Positions 50,760-60,958 of a stretch of 64,000 bases of DNA are shown one piece after another; position 1 is the stretch's first letter, and each line of letters starts with the position of its first letter. The notes beneath the pieces were generated by a model. It had not been told where the DNA came from, searched no databases, and worked only from the letters and a program-made list of their open reading frames with translations. A program made the translations under genes and the position numbers. Source of the stretch: Kuschelorhynchus macadamiae. Taxonomy: Eukaryota; Arthropoda; Insecta; Coleoptera; Curculionidae. The DNA is taken from the NCBI GenBank assembly GCA_030620095.1, contig JAUTXW010000950.1, forward strand, positions 1 to 64,000. The letters are read 5' to 3'.

Positions 50760-51155
50760 GCCCCACGAGTAGAGCAAAAAAGCGCCTTTTTTTGACACCA
50801 AGTTGAATAAAATCGGTTTATCCAAAACAGAGATATCTGCATTTAAAAGTAAAAATATTTAATCTTCCCCCACCACTTTCTTTTTGAAAATAGACAAAAA
50901 TGGTCTTAAGCGAAAAAGTGCGAATTTGGTTGAAGAATACAATGCTTGTATTTTAAAGGTACCTCAATTATGGAAATTTAAGAGAAAAATTGGTATTTAC
51001 ACTTTTGTGTTGCTGTTACGCCCCCTAGCGACCAACTTAAAACTAATTTATAGCAATTTGTCTTGGCCAATTTATCTATAAAAAATTTTTTCCTGTAGTT
51101 CTGTCATTAACGGATCCCGAGCTATAGCCGATGTCCTCTATTATTGGGCCACCCT
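50760..51155 (-). mobile_element. Mariner-like terminal fragment
   Basis: Outer end (complement) AGGGTGGCCCAATAATAG, then ATCGGCTATAGCTCGGGAT and TTGGCCAAGACAAATTGC, then GTCGCTAGGGGGCG. The layout parallels 27627-27790 (GTCGGCTGTATCTCGGAAAC, GTGGCCAAGAAAACACGC, GCCGCTAGAGGGCG). It is therefore probably the end of a related element without its transposase. Confidence 0.5.
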
Positions 51156-51619
51156 ACTTATATTAACTAACTTGAACCAATCTGTTGCCGATTCCCCTGA
51201 AAGTGAAATTATTTTATATACGGACTAACTGCTTTTATATTAATTATATTTTAACTTAAAAAATCGCAAAAATATTTGAATCACGTATTTCAGAAACCCC
51301 AAAAATCACTAATTTACGAAAAATTAGTTTTCTGTATTTTTTTGTATTATAAAGGTATACGCACCTAATAGTAAACAGAAACCCCATAACTCCCTATATT
51401 TAAGTAAATTAGGCACCAGTTGAAAATTCCATGTATTGCAGAAACACCAACACTCCAGGAATATTGGTGTTTTTGAAATATATCTCCAAAACCGTGATTT
51501 ATGACATGACAGCAATTTCTGAGGTTATGTACCGTTATGTACATTATTATTTGTCAACATTAGATGATGTTTATAGTTACAATAAAACTAGTAAATTTTG
51601 TTTAAATTATGGAGATTCA

Positions 51620-52317
51620 AGATGAATCTGATACACGAAAAAGAAAGCGCGGGATACGTCATACGAGTGAATATAAAAGAGAAGTTATTAAAAAGTCTAG
51701 AGTTGAAGGGACTGCCTATAAACGCATATATAACTGCAATTAGTCAAGGACCTGACTGCAAGTAAGTAAATGAATAAAGATATTCGTAAATAACTAAATC
51801 AGATGTAGATATGGGCCTTATCAAACTAAAATCATTACAGGTCATAGTACGGCCACCAATAAATTTCAAACGATTTTGGTTTGGTATGTGCCATATGTAT
51901 GTGTTTCGTTTTTATAATTTCAAAGGTATTATTATTTGTAGATGTCGCCAAAAATACTTTGTTCGAGTTTGTGAAGAGATGCATTCAAACATTTCAAAAC
52001 TTTAGAAGCCTTAATACCAAGAATGAACAAGACTGTTGGCTACAATCTCTCATTTCGGTTCATCAGGTTGCACGCAGAAGGCGCTTAAAACCGACAAGGA
52101 AGAGTTCTTTTAAGTACAAAATTAGGCGCCAAAGAACAAAAGAAATCGAAAGCATTCATTGCCAATACAAATGATGTTGCGCCGATTAACCACCCTAAGT
52201 CGACAAGGAAGCCAGGCATTGTTATAAATTCAACATATTGCTTCATTTCCGGTCAAAATTGCCCATTATACTAGTAGAGAGTACAGGTATCTTAATGAAA
52301 AATTAAACATTTTCATA
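51620..52317 (+). pseudogene. 5' exon and start of exon 2 of the DUF7869-type gene, frameshifted
   Basis: The 5' part reads TRKRKRGIRHTSEYKREVIK, KSRVEGTAYK in one frame and SQGPDCK in the next, so a small indel separates them. A donor GTAAGT at 51762 and acceptor TTTGTAG ending at 51941 splice to GPDCK|CRQKYFVRVCEEMH, continuing the Cys-rich motif. A further frameshift near 52000 leads to NTKNEQDCWLQSLISVHQVA, RRRRLKPTRKSSFKYKIR, and then degraded sequence up to the intact downstream frame. The domain is basic and Cys-containing, probably DNA or metal binding by inference. Confidence 0.6.
51762..51941 (+). other. Predicted intron, 180 bp
   Basis: Begins GTAAGT and ends TTTGTAG; removal joins GACTGCAA to ATGTCGCC to give D-C-K-C-R-Q-K. 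This fits the Cys spacing expected of a finger, so I favour a true intron over chance. Confidence 0.6.
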
Positions 52318-53523
52318 ATGCATAATATGTTTAAACAGCTACATCCACGAATGGATGTAAAATATTCGTATTACAAAAAGATTTTTAAAGAACAATTTTC
52401 ATTAAATTTCGGCCGCCCTCAAGTTGACACATGCTCGACTTGTGAAGAGCTAGATACTAAAACAAATAGCCGAGTCTTGAATGAAACAGCCAAAAGAGTA
52501 GCACTGGCAGAGAAAACTGTTCACAAAAAACGGGCAAACAAATTTTATACAAAATTGAAATCTATTTCAGAACTTTGCAAAGTAGATGATACAGTTGGTG
52601 GTATTTGCATTGATTATATGCAAAATCTGCAGCTTCCCGTGATTCCGGTTCAGGAATCATTCTACTTGAGGCAATTAACTGTTAACGTTCTGTGTATTCA
52701 TAACCTGAAAGATGATAAGGTAACATTCTATGTATATCATGAGGGAACAGGAACTAAAGGGCCCAGTGAAGTTGTATCTTTTCTATTACACTATCTTGAC
52801 AACAATCCAGAATTTCAAAAGATTGCACATTTTCACTTCTTTTCAGATGCATGTGCTGCTCAGAATAAAAATCATACAATAGTTAGACTTTTTTCTGCAT
52901 TAGTTTCAACAGGCAGATTCCAAAAGATTGAACAATATTATCCCACAAGAGGTCATTCATTTTTACCGTGTGATCGGGATTTTGCCATTCTCAAAAGAAA
53001 AATTAAAAAATCAGATAGGATTTACACTTTGAAAGAGTATGTAGAGCTTATCATAACATCTAATAAAAGTCTGAATCGATTTACTTTAGTTTTGCCGAAC
53101 TCTGATGACATAGTGAATTTTAAAACCTGGTGGCCCAGCTATTTTAAAAAAACAATGCTCTCCAATGAATCTTTGGGCAGAAATGTTCAAAGAGATCAGA
53201 AGATTACCTTTAAAATATCTAATTTTCGACATTTCATTCATTCCAATGAACATGATGGGCTTGTTATTACGAAAGAGTACATAGATGGCTTGCAGGAACA
53301 TTCTTTCCAGCTGAGAAATAGCAACAAAGATGTTATTAGGCTCCCTACAAGAAAAGCATACCCAGAAGGTCATATTCCTATCAATATTAAGAAAATGCAA
53401 GATTTGAGAAAACTTGAAAAGTACCTACCAGATGATAAAAAAATCCAGAACTTTTATACTGAAATTTTTAATTTGCCTACAACCGAACGTGATTTAGATG
53501 ATGCAGTACTGCCAGATGAATGA
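52318..53523 (+). CDS. DUF7869-type protein, C-terminal 401 codons intact
   Basis: The longest uninterrupted non-repetitive frame in the window. Residues 39-45 are CSTCEEL. A basic coiled segment follows (about 50-80). GGICIDYMQNLQLPVIPV (94-111) precedes a beta-rich core with HFHFFSDACAAQNKNHTIVR (171-190) and YYPTRGHSFLPCDRDFAIL (207-225). The last is followed by a basic stretch and a C-terminal region with TRKAYPEGHIPI. I recognise the family as arthropod DUF7869-domain proteins of unknown function. The ordered D99, D177, H213 and D219/D221 look like an RNase-H-type catalytic set, which is inference. The first Met is probably internal, since homologous coding continues upstream in broken form. 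It may therefore be a recent pseudogene whose C-terminus has not yet decayed. Confidence 0.7.
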   Translation: MHNMFKQLHPRMDVKYSYYKKIFKEQFSLNFGRPQVDTCSTCEELDTKTNSRVLNETAKRVALAEKTVHKKRANKFYTKLKSISELCKVDDTVGGICIDYMQNLQLPVIPVQESFYLRQLTVNVLCIHNLKDDKVTFYVYHEGTGTKGPSEVVSFLLHYLDNNPEFQKIAHFHFFSDACAAQNKNHTIVRLFSALVSTGRFQKIEQYYPTRGHSFLPCDRDFAILKRKIKKSDRIYTLKEYVELIITSNKSLNRFTLVLPNSDDIVNFKTWWPSYFKKTMLSNESLGRNVQRDQKITFKISNFRHFIHSNEHDGLVITKEYIDGLQEHSFQLRNSNKDVIRLPTRKAYPEGHIPINIKKMQDLRKLEKYLPDDKKIQNFYTEIFNLPTTERDLDDAVLPDE

Positions 53524-53929
53524 TTATTATCAATAAAATGTGTTTACTGTATGCTAGTTTTTGAATAAATTATGTTATAAACTATGATTTTCAATTTTTA
53601 AATCCCCAAAAAAGATGTATATTTCAGTAATCCCAAAAATCCATTAGAGAAAAAATTTACAAAAAAATATGTAAGAAGTAATAATTTAATATATCTACAC
53701 ACCAACTTATTAAACACCGTCCTCTTTATTGTTTTATGCCAAAAAACACATAATTTTTCTAAAATAATTTATACAACACAGTTTTTTTTTATTTCCCAAC
53801 ATTTTCGTAAAATGGAATTATGGCGTTTCTGAAATAAGTGATTCATTTATAGAAAAAACTTAACTTAACTTTTGAAAGATTGTCTTTCGACAAAATGTTT
53901 TTCGAAAATTTTTCAATCTGCTATGCTCC

Positions 53930-54205
53930 CACTAAAGTCTTATAAAAATCATTCGTCCGGCATTGAATCACTAATCTAAGAACTGAAAATGCCTATATTT
54001 TATTACAGTTTTATTTTAACGAGGTACCGAATAAAACTCCCACATTTCAAGAAAGCTTCCAAGTAAAAATTCTTCTAACGCGACCGGAGATAAATTAAAA
54101 CGCATCCATGCCGGATCTATGTTTCACCTTCATTAAAATTATAGTGGCGAGAACTAAACTCCAGCTCAGCGCAATGATTAGTGCGAAGTTACATTTAGAC
54201 ACGCA
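53930..54205. repeat. R4 repeat, copy 4
   Basis: Contains TTTTAACGAGGTACCGAATA, TTCAAGAAAGCTTCCAAGTA, CGCGACCGGAGATAAATTAA and AACTCCAGCTCAGCGCAATG, then ATTAGTGCGAAGTTACATT. Confidence 0.75.
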
Positions 54206-55440
54206 ACGCTCAGACGTAGGGAATAATTATTGAAATAATCAACTCAGTTAAATCGGTTCCTGCTATTGACAAGTTGGATTATAGCACGGAGTGCTTCGAT
54301 GCAGAAGCAGAAAATATAATTCACTTTTTTGTTGGTCAAAAAAGTTTTAAAACATATCTTCATGGATTCATAAATTTTGTTATCTGGATTTAGTAGGATT
54401 TCTTTAGTTGTTTTTAATCATTATTATTACTATTACTAGCTGTCACGGCAGACCCTGTTCTACTTTTTTCGATAGATGGCGCGATGAGTTTCCAGTATAA
54501 TTATAAGAATATGGGCGCATTCACCTCATCGTCCAGAAATTTTATTGAAGAAAAACATATTGGTTTTATAGGCAAAATACGCAATAAAACAATACAAAAG
54601 AGTGTTGAAAGGTCTGGGTAACCAGATAGTTATTTAAAAAACATCATGTAAATTAGTACAGTACAACTCTTTCACACGAACTTGCTGTAAAACTGTTGAT
54701 AAAAGTTGAAATTATCAAACACATACTAAAATTTAAGCAATTTAAGAGAAAATTCATTATGGCAGGCTCATTTAAATCTTAACGTAGGTCAAAAATGTGA
54801 TGGAATTTTTCTGGACAACCACAAATTATTCGTTATTGAGTTGTTAAACTCTGCTAATTTCCAGTTTGTTATATTGTTACAATTTTTACATTTATGTTTG
54901 CTGGTCAACAATAAAATAGTATTCTTCAAAGTTTGTTAATAATTCAATTAATATTAAATATGGTACTCCCAAGTAGCACTTCTATTCATGAATACGTCAT
55001 TGTTAATACAAGTATTATCGATGAGGTAACAGGAACTTGGTGTCGCCACCCTCTATTTAAGCTGAGACTACGCAGTCATTACCAAAATAGGGAACAAGTT
55101 TAGGGTAACTATTTCGTGAATAACCTGTAACTGTGACTTTGTTCGCCTTTAAAATTCGTTAATTTTTAATACATTTCGATCAAATATATCGTCAAATTTA
55201 AATCTCAAAAATGTAATTTTGGACTTTTTTAAATAATAATTATCATTAAATATCTCATTATATAGAGTGGTTCTTTTTTTAACGAGATCTTTAATTTGCA
55301 TGCATTTTTATTCTTTTTACTCACAAAAATTAACATTATAGCTAAATATTTAGAGGGAAGATAAAAATAAACAACGGCAATCTATTGGTCTTTTACTTTG
55401 AAGTTAACTGCATTTATTTACCGAGAAAATTACTTAACAT
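54206..55440. other. Intergenic DNA, no supported feature
   Basis: No recognisable frame. A phrase CTAGCTGTCACGGCAGACCC near 54437 preceded by short ATT repeats could be the end of a LINE, but nothing coding supports this. Confidence 0.35.
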
Positions 55441-55557
55441 CAAGTGTCTACGACTGCTCCCATACGCTTTTATAGTTTTGGATTCTCTAATATACACACT
55501 AATGTGGTATGAATAAAGTTATCTACAAAGTTGCCATTAATCCCATAGTGTATATTA

Positions 55558-57224
55558 TTGCCAAGTGGAAGTAAAAGGAAACTTGTAGATGAGCACCGTA
55601 TCTTTCAAGAAAAGTGGAAATTAGAGTTTTTTTGCTGTGAAGTGAAAGAAAAAATTATTTGTTTGATTTGTAATAGTACAGTCGGTGTCCCAAAATTATA
55701 TAATATAAAACGTCACTATGATATTCATAAAACTATGTTTGACAAGTATACAGGCATGGTCAGAAACGAAAAGTTAAATAAGTTAAAATCACGGTTGAAA
55801 GATCAGCATCTTATGTTTACACGTCCAAAGCAAGAAAATGATTCTGTTCTTCAAGTGAGCTACGTACGTGAAAGAGTTACCATTTGATGAAGAATTTATA
55901 AAAGAGGCTTGTCAATATAAGTGATCATTTCAAAATATATCCTGTCCCGGAATACTGTCGCTGAAAGAAAAAAAAGTGATCAGATAAAAACAAAATTAGA
56001 CTCTTTCATTGCATATTCTATTGCCTTTGACAAAGTACGGATGTGTGTGGTGTGGAGCAACTCTCTGTTTTTCTTCGTGCGGTTGATACAGATATCAATG
56101 TGTATGAAGAATTACTGGAATTAGTACCATTGCATGATACAACAACTGGGAAGGATATTTTCAATGCGGTTTATGGACTTCTGCAAAAGTACAATTTCGA
56201 TTTGACAAAACTGTGTTCCGTTGCAACAGATGGAGCTCCTCCAATAACTGGAGTAAAAAATGGCTTCGTTAAAATATTACAGACAAAGATCAGAAAAACG
56301 GGTAGTGACAAACCAGATTTTCATCATATTCATTGTATCATCTACCAAGAAGTTTTATGCTCAAAAGTGATCAAGTTGGAAAGTATTTTAAAGTCAGTAA
56401 AAAAAATTATAAACTTCATAAGGTCACGAGGCCTTCATCAGCGACAGTTTTCTGCATTTTTACTTGATTTAGAATGGCTTTCGTGTTTTGGAAACTCAAA
56501 GAAGAAATATGCGTTTTCATAGAAACAAAAGGAGAAGATGTCAGCTTATTATGCGATGTACCTTTTTTACAAGATCTTACATATATGATATCACAAAACA
56601 CTTGTCGGACTTAAATACGAAATTGCAAGGACCACGTAAAAAATGCATGATCAAAAACTTTCAAGTGTGAGATGATGTTGTGGGAAAAACAGTTAGCAGA
56701 GGATAATCTGTCACATTTTCTGACTTGTAATTCAGCTGGGCTGGGTCCAATATCGTACAAAATATATTGAGAAAAAGAAACTTTCTGGCAGAATTTAAGG
56801 TTTACACTATTTAAAAATAGAAAACAATTTTTTTAAAAACGGTCTTTTTTATCGAATTGATAAAGTTCCCCGTCATTTGCAAATGGAAGTAATTGAAAAA
56901 CATTTTTTAAAACAAAAAAAATGTACATTCGAATTTTTGTACTTGCCTGTTCAATACCAAAAAATGAGAAAATTTGCCTGTAAAATCCTTTCAATGTTTG
57001 GAAGTGCCTATAAGTGTGAACAACTATTTTTAATGAAAGGAAACAAATCTCCCGCAAGATCGCGATTGACGGACGCACTTATTAAAGACAAAAGATGCCA
57101 AATATCCAGCAAAAAAAATGTTTGTAGTTTTTTTTGTCCTTTTTATTGGAAATTTAATAAACAGACTTGTCCTATAATAGTACTTTTTCTCAAGATTTTC
57201 AGTAGTTTGTCTTCTTTAAGTTAA
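55558..57224 (+). pseudogene. hAT transposase relic, GTF2IRD2/ZBED-like
   Basis: The opening at 55558 is KRKLVDEHRIFQEKWKLEFF, then CLICNSTVGVPKLYNIKRHY, a BED-type C2H2-like finger. QVSYVRERVT follows. After shifts the catalytic part reads KTKLDSFIAYSIAFD, VEQLSVFLRAVDTDINVYEE and LCSVATDGAPPITGVKNGF. HIHCIIYQEVLCSKVI is next (56043-56522). Its C-terminal block at 56877 onward reads LRKFA-like KMRKFACKILSMFGSAYKCE, QLFLMKGNKSPARSRLTD. Frameshifts near 55885, 56040, 56520 and 56700 disable it. TIRs were not found, and CCCACCTAGTCAATGG after 57235 may be the decayed end. Confidence 0.78.
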
Positions 57225-57299
57225 GGATTTGCGGCCCACCTAGTCAATGGTCTTCATGCTTTTGACCCACCAGTGACTTTGAGTTTGACAAAGCTGTCG

Positions 57300-57818
57300 T
57301 AGACGATAACACAACACATACACAACTAATTTAGATTGACAAATTCGGACCAAATATAATGGAGTTTAATAGCTGTATACCGAATCTTGTGGCAACACCC
57401 TATTTGCGAAACCTCAAGTATAAGAGGTAATAGTTTACTTGTAGTAAATAACTACTGTAATTCTTACTTCTAAGTTCCAACCGAACCGAATAATAAAGGC
57501 TGGTGATAGCCAGTTTAAAAAAGCAGTAGACGATAACCTTTTCTACTTTTCAATGGCTCGTTTTACTTTATAGTAATACGTTATAGGAGTACATTTGAAC
57601 GTAATGGAGTAGTCTCTGCAAAGTTCAAGAAGGTACTGATACTTAAAAGTTGTAATTTAGTAACCAGATTAGAAACAGTAACTTTGAATAATTACTATTA
57701 TGTAATGGAACAGAAATGACCACCTTGGAGGCAATTCCTTAAGTAGTTGCTTGACATTAGTTATTATATAATTACTGTACATGGAAAATTACTATAAAGT
57801 ATTATTCGCAGTAACAAT
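57300..57818. other. Intergenic DNA, no supported feature
   Basis: No frame, inverted repeat or RNA motif recognised. Confidence 0.4.
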
Positions 57819-57848
57819 ACATATATATATATATATATATCTTAAAAA

Positions 57849-57888
<40 letters not shown>
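57819..57888. repeat. (TA)n microsatellite, interrupted
   Basis: Two TA arrays separated by CTTAAAAAG. Confidence 0.9.
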
Positions 57889-57892
<4 letters not shown>

Positions 57893-58428
57893 ACGGTGTT
57901 TCTTAAAGATTTCTGTTTAAATACAAAAAACAATTTTTAAAAAAGATGTTCAATTTTGTAGGGTCCTGAAAAATGAAATATTATTTTTCAAATGTTGACA
58001 GCTTAAAATTAAATTTTGTTAACAATCCTGATCCACATAGCATATTGAAAGTGTCAAACCTAAAAAAAATACTTTTTCATATTTTATAAGTTCTAAAAAA
58101 AAATTTCCTCCCTTTGGATTTGGAACTTCACTATGTATTAGGTACAAGGTCTATTAGGTGACTGTCGGCTTAGTTAATGTCTGCATTTGCATTTACAGGC
58201 AAGATGAAACTTCGTATAGACCAACAACACGTTTAAGGCGGTGTGTCAAGATTGAGACTAAGATAAGCCGCTTCTTAGCCATTTAATAATGTTACGAAGG
58301 CCGAACTTGAAAGGTATTAATCCTTTGAAAAGCAATTTATTGGAAGTTTAGGATTGTTATGGCGGAACTAAGGGAAAGGGTCCTCTAGCGTCAACTTGGA
58401 AAGAAATTTGACACAATAAGGTTGCGTC

Positions 58429-58433
<5 letters not shown>
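57889..58433. other. Intergenic DNA, no supported feature
   Basis: Bounded by (TA)n arrays; no coding frame or recognised repeat. Confidence 0.4.

Positions 58434-58489
<56 letters not shown>
58434..58489. repeat. (TA)n microsatellite
   Basis: About 27 TA units. It is followed by ACAGCGTGTCCTGAAAAGC, which resembles a mariner tip but lacks a visible partner. Confidence 0.95.
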
Positions 58490-58492
<3 letters not shown>

Positions 58493-58708
58493 CGTGTCCT
58501 GAAAAGCTCTTAACAAATGTTACTCTTCAAGATAAGTTCTGCTTCCTCCAAAAATATTATTGGAATTATAAAACTTAAAAAATATTGTACAGGGTTGCCA
58601 AAAACTTAGAAAATCTAAAATTGCCTAAAGAGAAAACTACCCATAAGTTTTAGAGCAAAATGCCGTAAGATAATTATTCTGAGTATTCCGAGGTGCGGGC
58701 AAAACATT

Positions 58709-58715
<7 letters not shown>

Positions 58716-58765
<50 letters not shown>
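58716..58765. repeat. (TA)n microsatellite
   Basis: TA array immediately left of PLE-4. Confidence 0.95.
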
Positions 58766-58773
<8 letters not shown>

Positions 58774-58843
58774 ATATAAATAAGTAATCTAATATCGGGT
58801 ATGCGGTCTGTAGGTCAAATAAATAACTAATTTACTTCTGACA

Positions 58844-58885
58844 TCCTCTATATTTCGTCATTTGTTTATGACTTCATCAGGAGGA
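58844..58885 (-). ncRNA. Hammerhead-like motif, inverted pseudo-LTR
   Basis: Minus-strand TCCTC, CTGATGA, A, GTCAT-AAACAA-ATGAC, GAA, A-TA-T, A, GAGGA. Stem I and stem II have five Watson-Crick pairs each; stem III is a single A-T pair. An extra A after CTGATGA departs from consensus. Confidence 0.6.
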
Positions 58886-59361
58886 AACGCTAAAATACAC
58901 CACAGATTAAAATGATATCAAATTAAAAAAAAAACAGTTAAGACTTACAAGTGAAGTTACAAAAATATGGATATATGCATTTTAACACACAGTAGAACCT
59001 TAAATTAGAATACAACCACATGAATATTAAAATGTTGACAACAGGTAGAACTTAACAACTAGCAAGACATTTATATATACATTTATTTATTTATTTTTTT
59101 GTATAATAAGAACTATTTTATTTTTTTGTGGTAAAAGAAACATTGATAAACAGTTTTATGTACATATTGAAGTTCGTGGAATATTTATATTATGGTATTT
59201 AAGTTATTTGTTTTTTGTTGAACAAGGCAAAGAATTCATTTGTTCAACAGATTGCAATAAATGGTGCTCAGCTGTTGGATGTCAGATCTAGAATTAACTG
59301 AATTATTTTGGTTGTTGATATCTACCATTTCCAGAAATAGCCTTTTTCTGTAATTATTTTC

Positions 59362-59620
59362 CTATTCCAGAATTTGTATGTTTTCGTAATAAAAATTGTG
59401 ATCCTCTTTCTGAAAATGATCAACCAAAGCACATGAGTTCTTCCCAATACGGCAGTCGCTTTTGTGTTGTGTGGAACGACTTTTGATATATTGGAAAGTT
59501 TGTCCTATGTAACACTGATTGCATTGTTTACAAGGAATTTTATATACAACATTATTATTTAATGGGATCGGAGTTTTATCTTTAATTTTAGTGAACATTT
59601 ACAACACAACAACAACACAT
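59362..59620 (-). pseudogene. PLE-4 GIY-YIG endonuclease tail
   Basis: A 78-codon open stretch (59598-59362) reads NNVVYKIPCKQCNQCYIGQT, FQYIKSRSTQHKSDCR, then CALVDHFQKEDHNFYYENIQ. This is the C-x2-C finger plus the CYIGQT start of the GIY-YIG fold with downstream Arg and His. The frame ends after QILE and the reverse-transcriptase part is absent. The sequence differs from PLE-2 and PLE-3 tails. Confidence 0.8.
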
Positions 59621-59760
59621 GTGGTTGTATTCGTCCTATTTTAACGTTCTACTGTGTCTTAAAATGCATATAGCCTTGTTTTTGTAACTTCACTTGTAAG
59701 TGTTAACTGTTTTTTTTTTTAAATTTGATATCATTTTAATATGTGGTGTATTTTAGCGTT

Positions 59761-59802
59761 TCCTCCTGATGAAGTCATAAACAAATGACGAAATATAGAG
59801 GA
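59761..59802 (+). ncRNA. Hammerhead-like motif, sense pseudo-LTR
   Basis: Same model as 58844-58885: TCCTC (59761-59765), CTGATGA (59766-59772), stem II 59774-59789, GAA 59790-59792, GAGGA 59798-59802. Predicted cleavage after 59797 would leave an RNA 5' end about 98 nt before the ATG at 59896. Confidence 0.6.
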
Positions 59803-59895
59803 TGTCAGAAGTAAATTAGTTATTTATTTGACCTACAGACCGCATAAACGATATTAGATTCCTTATTTATTTTAGTATGGTCGTGAGCATCTAAA

Positions 59896-60594
59896 ATGAA
59901 TAATTCTCAGATGGGTTTTTATCAACTAATCTCAAACAACTTTGGTAACCACACTACACTATTGATGAAAAAATGGTCTTCAATTAACATCAAGCTGGCT
60001 AATGGCATAAACAGAAAGAATTTTTTATTGAGATGTAGGAGAACGAACATTCTACCCCAACACATACAGGAAACAGCGAGAGGAATGATGGATATGATAC
60101 AAACCAATAACTGGCAGATAGCTCAAAAAGTTCGTAGGCACATTGTTGCTCTAAGTAAAAAGAATCTCAATCTAGAGATTAAGGTATGTTACAACAATAT
60201 CAGTAATTTGATCAAAAATCTAGACTCAATTAAACATGAATTAAATACTATTCTTCCGAAACAAATGTTAAATGAATATTCGCGTAGGTTAAGCGTATCT
60301 TATAATAGACGTTTTAACAAGGTAGGGAATTCTAAATTTAAAAAATTTGGTACTAATGGTTCAGTTAGATGGCCAGCGAGGTCGCCGGACGTTACTCCCC
60401 CGGATTTCAACCTTTGGGGTTACATAAAAGATAAAGTGTATACAAAAATTCCTACATCAATACAAGATCTAGAACAACGCATACAAACGGCTCTGGATAG
60501 AATAACTCATCAACATTTAGAGAACGTCCAAAGAGAGCTAATAAGAAGAATTAGGTTATGCCATAATAGAAAAGGACAACGTATTGAAGATTAA
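59896..60594 (+). CDS. PLE N-terminal domain fused in frame to mariner transposase C-terminus
   Basis: An uninterrupted 232-codon frame. Residues 1 to about 152 are PLE N-terminal sequence. GINRKNFLLRCRRTNILPQH parallels NRRVFLLRCKTENFQP of PLE-1, and the next part is lysine-rich to RRFNKVGNSKFKKFG. From about residue 153 the sequence is a DD41D mariner C-terminus: NGSVRWPARSPDVTPPDFNL, WGYIKDKVY, then the helical tail IQDLEQRIQTALDR and NVQRELIRRIRLCHNRKG, with a normal stop. Only the third catalytic D is present, so it cannot transpose. Whether it is expressed is unknown; an accidental in-frame junction of two relics is the simplest reading. The pseudo-LTR upstream could supply a promoter. 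Confidence 0.75.
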   Translation: MNNSQMGFYQLISNNFGNHTTLLMKKWSSINIKLANGINRKNFLLRCRRTNILPQHIQETARGMMDMIQTNNWQIAQKVRRHIVALSKKNLNLEIKVCYNNISNLIKNLDSIKHELNTILPKQMLNEYSRRLSVSYNRRFNKVGNSKFKKFGTNGSVRWPARSPDVTPPDFNLWGYIKDKVYTKIPTSIQDLEQRIQTALDRITHQHLENVQRELIRRIRLCHNRKGQRIED

Positions 60595-60958
60595 ATGTAT
60601 TAACACTACTGATACATAGTGTTTATTAAGTGTATCCTTTTATAAATGTTAGAACTTCTTTTTTTCCAGTACTCTAGGTATTGCTTTATTTATTAAAATT
60701 AAGAAAAAGTTACAAAAACCATACCATGCGGGCATACTTAATAAATAAAAGTATTTCCATTGATTTCATATCAACTCAGTCCATATTGCGAACATTATAC
60801 GGAATAGAAAGTATCAGTCTGAGATTAGGTGTTTTATAATGTAGACTTTTCTATTTAGAATATTTAAAAATATATAGGGTGTCCTTAAAATACATTTTTT
60901 ATACATAAAAACTTTTCTTAAACTTTAATAGAAAGCACCTATAACAAAAAAAAGTGTA
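60595..60958. other. Mariner 3' flank and lone tip
   Basis: Non-coding sequence after the fused frame. AGGGTGTCCTTAAAATAC at 60876 resembles a mariner tip facing right, without a partner seen. Confidence 0.4.

Larger units (their letters stand above)
51277..53845 (+). mobile_element. TIR-bounded unit carrying a DUF7869-type gene
   Basis: Left TGAATCACGTATTTCAGAAA and right (complement) TGAATCACTTATTTCAGAAA agree at 19 of 20 positions, with TTACGAAAA shared a little further in. The 2.57-kb unit contains a two-exon gene. No target duplication is obvious, so the superfamily is undetermined. Confidence 0.6.
58776..60353 (+). mobile_element. Penelope-like element 4 with two hammerhead-bearing pseudo-LTRs
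   Basis: Inverted pseudo-LTR (58776-59023), antisense GIY-YIG tail (59620-59362), sense pseudo-LTR (59618-59874) and then sense N-terminal coding from 59896. The two pseudo-LTRs match over about 240 bp in opposite orientation, each with the same hammerhead-like core. This layout is the same as PLE-1. Sense coding stops near 60353, where mariner sequence begins. Confidence 0.82.
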
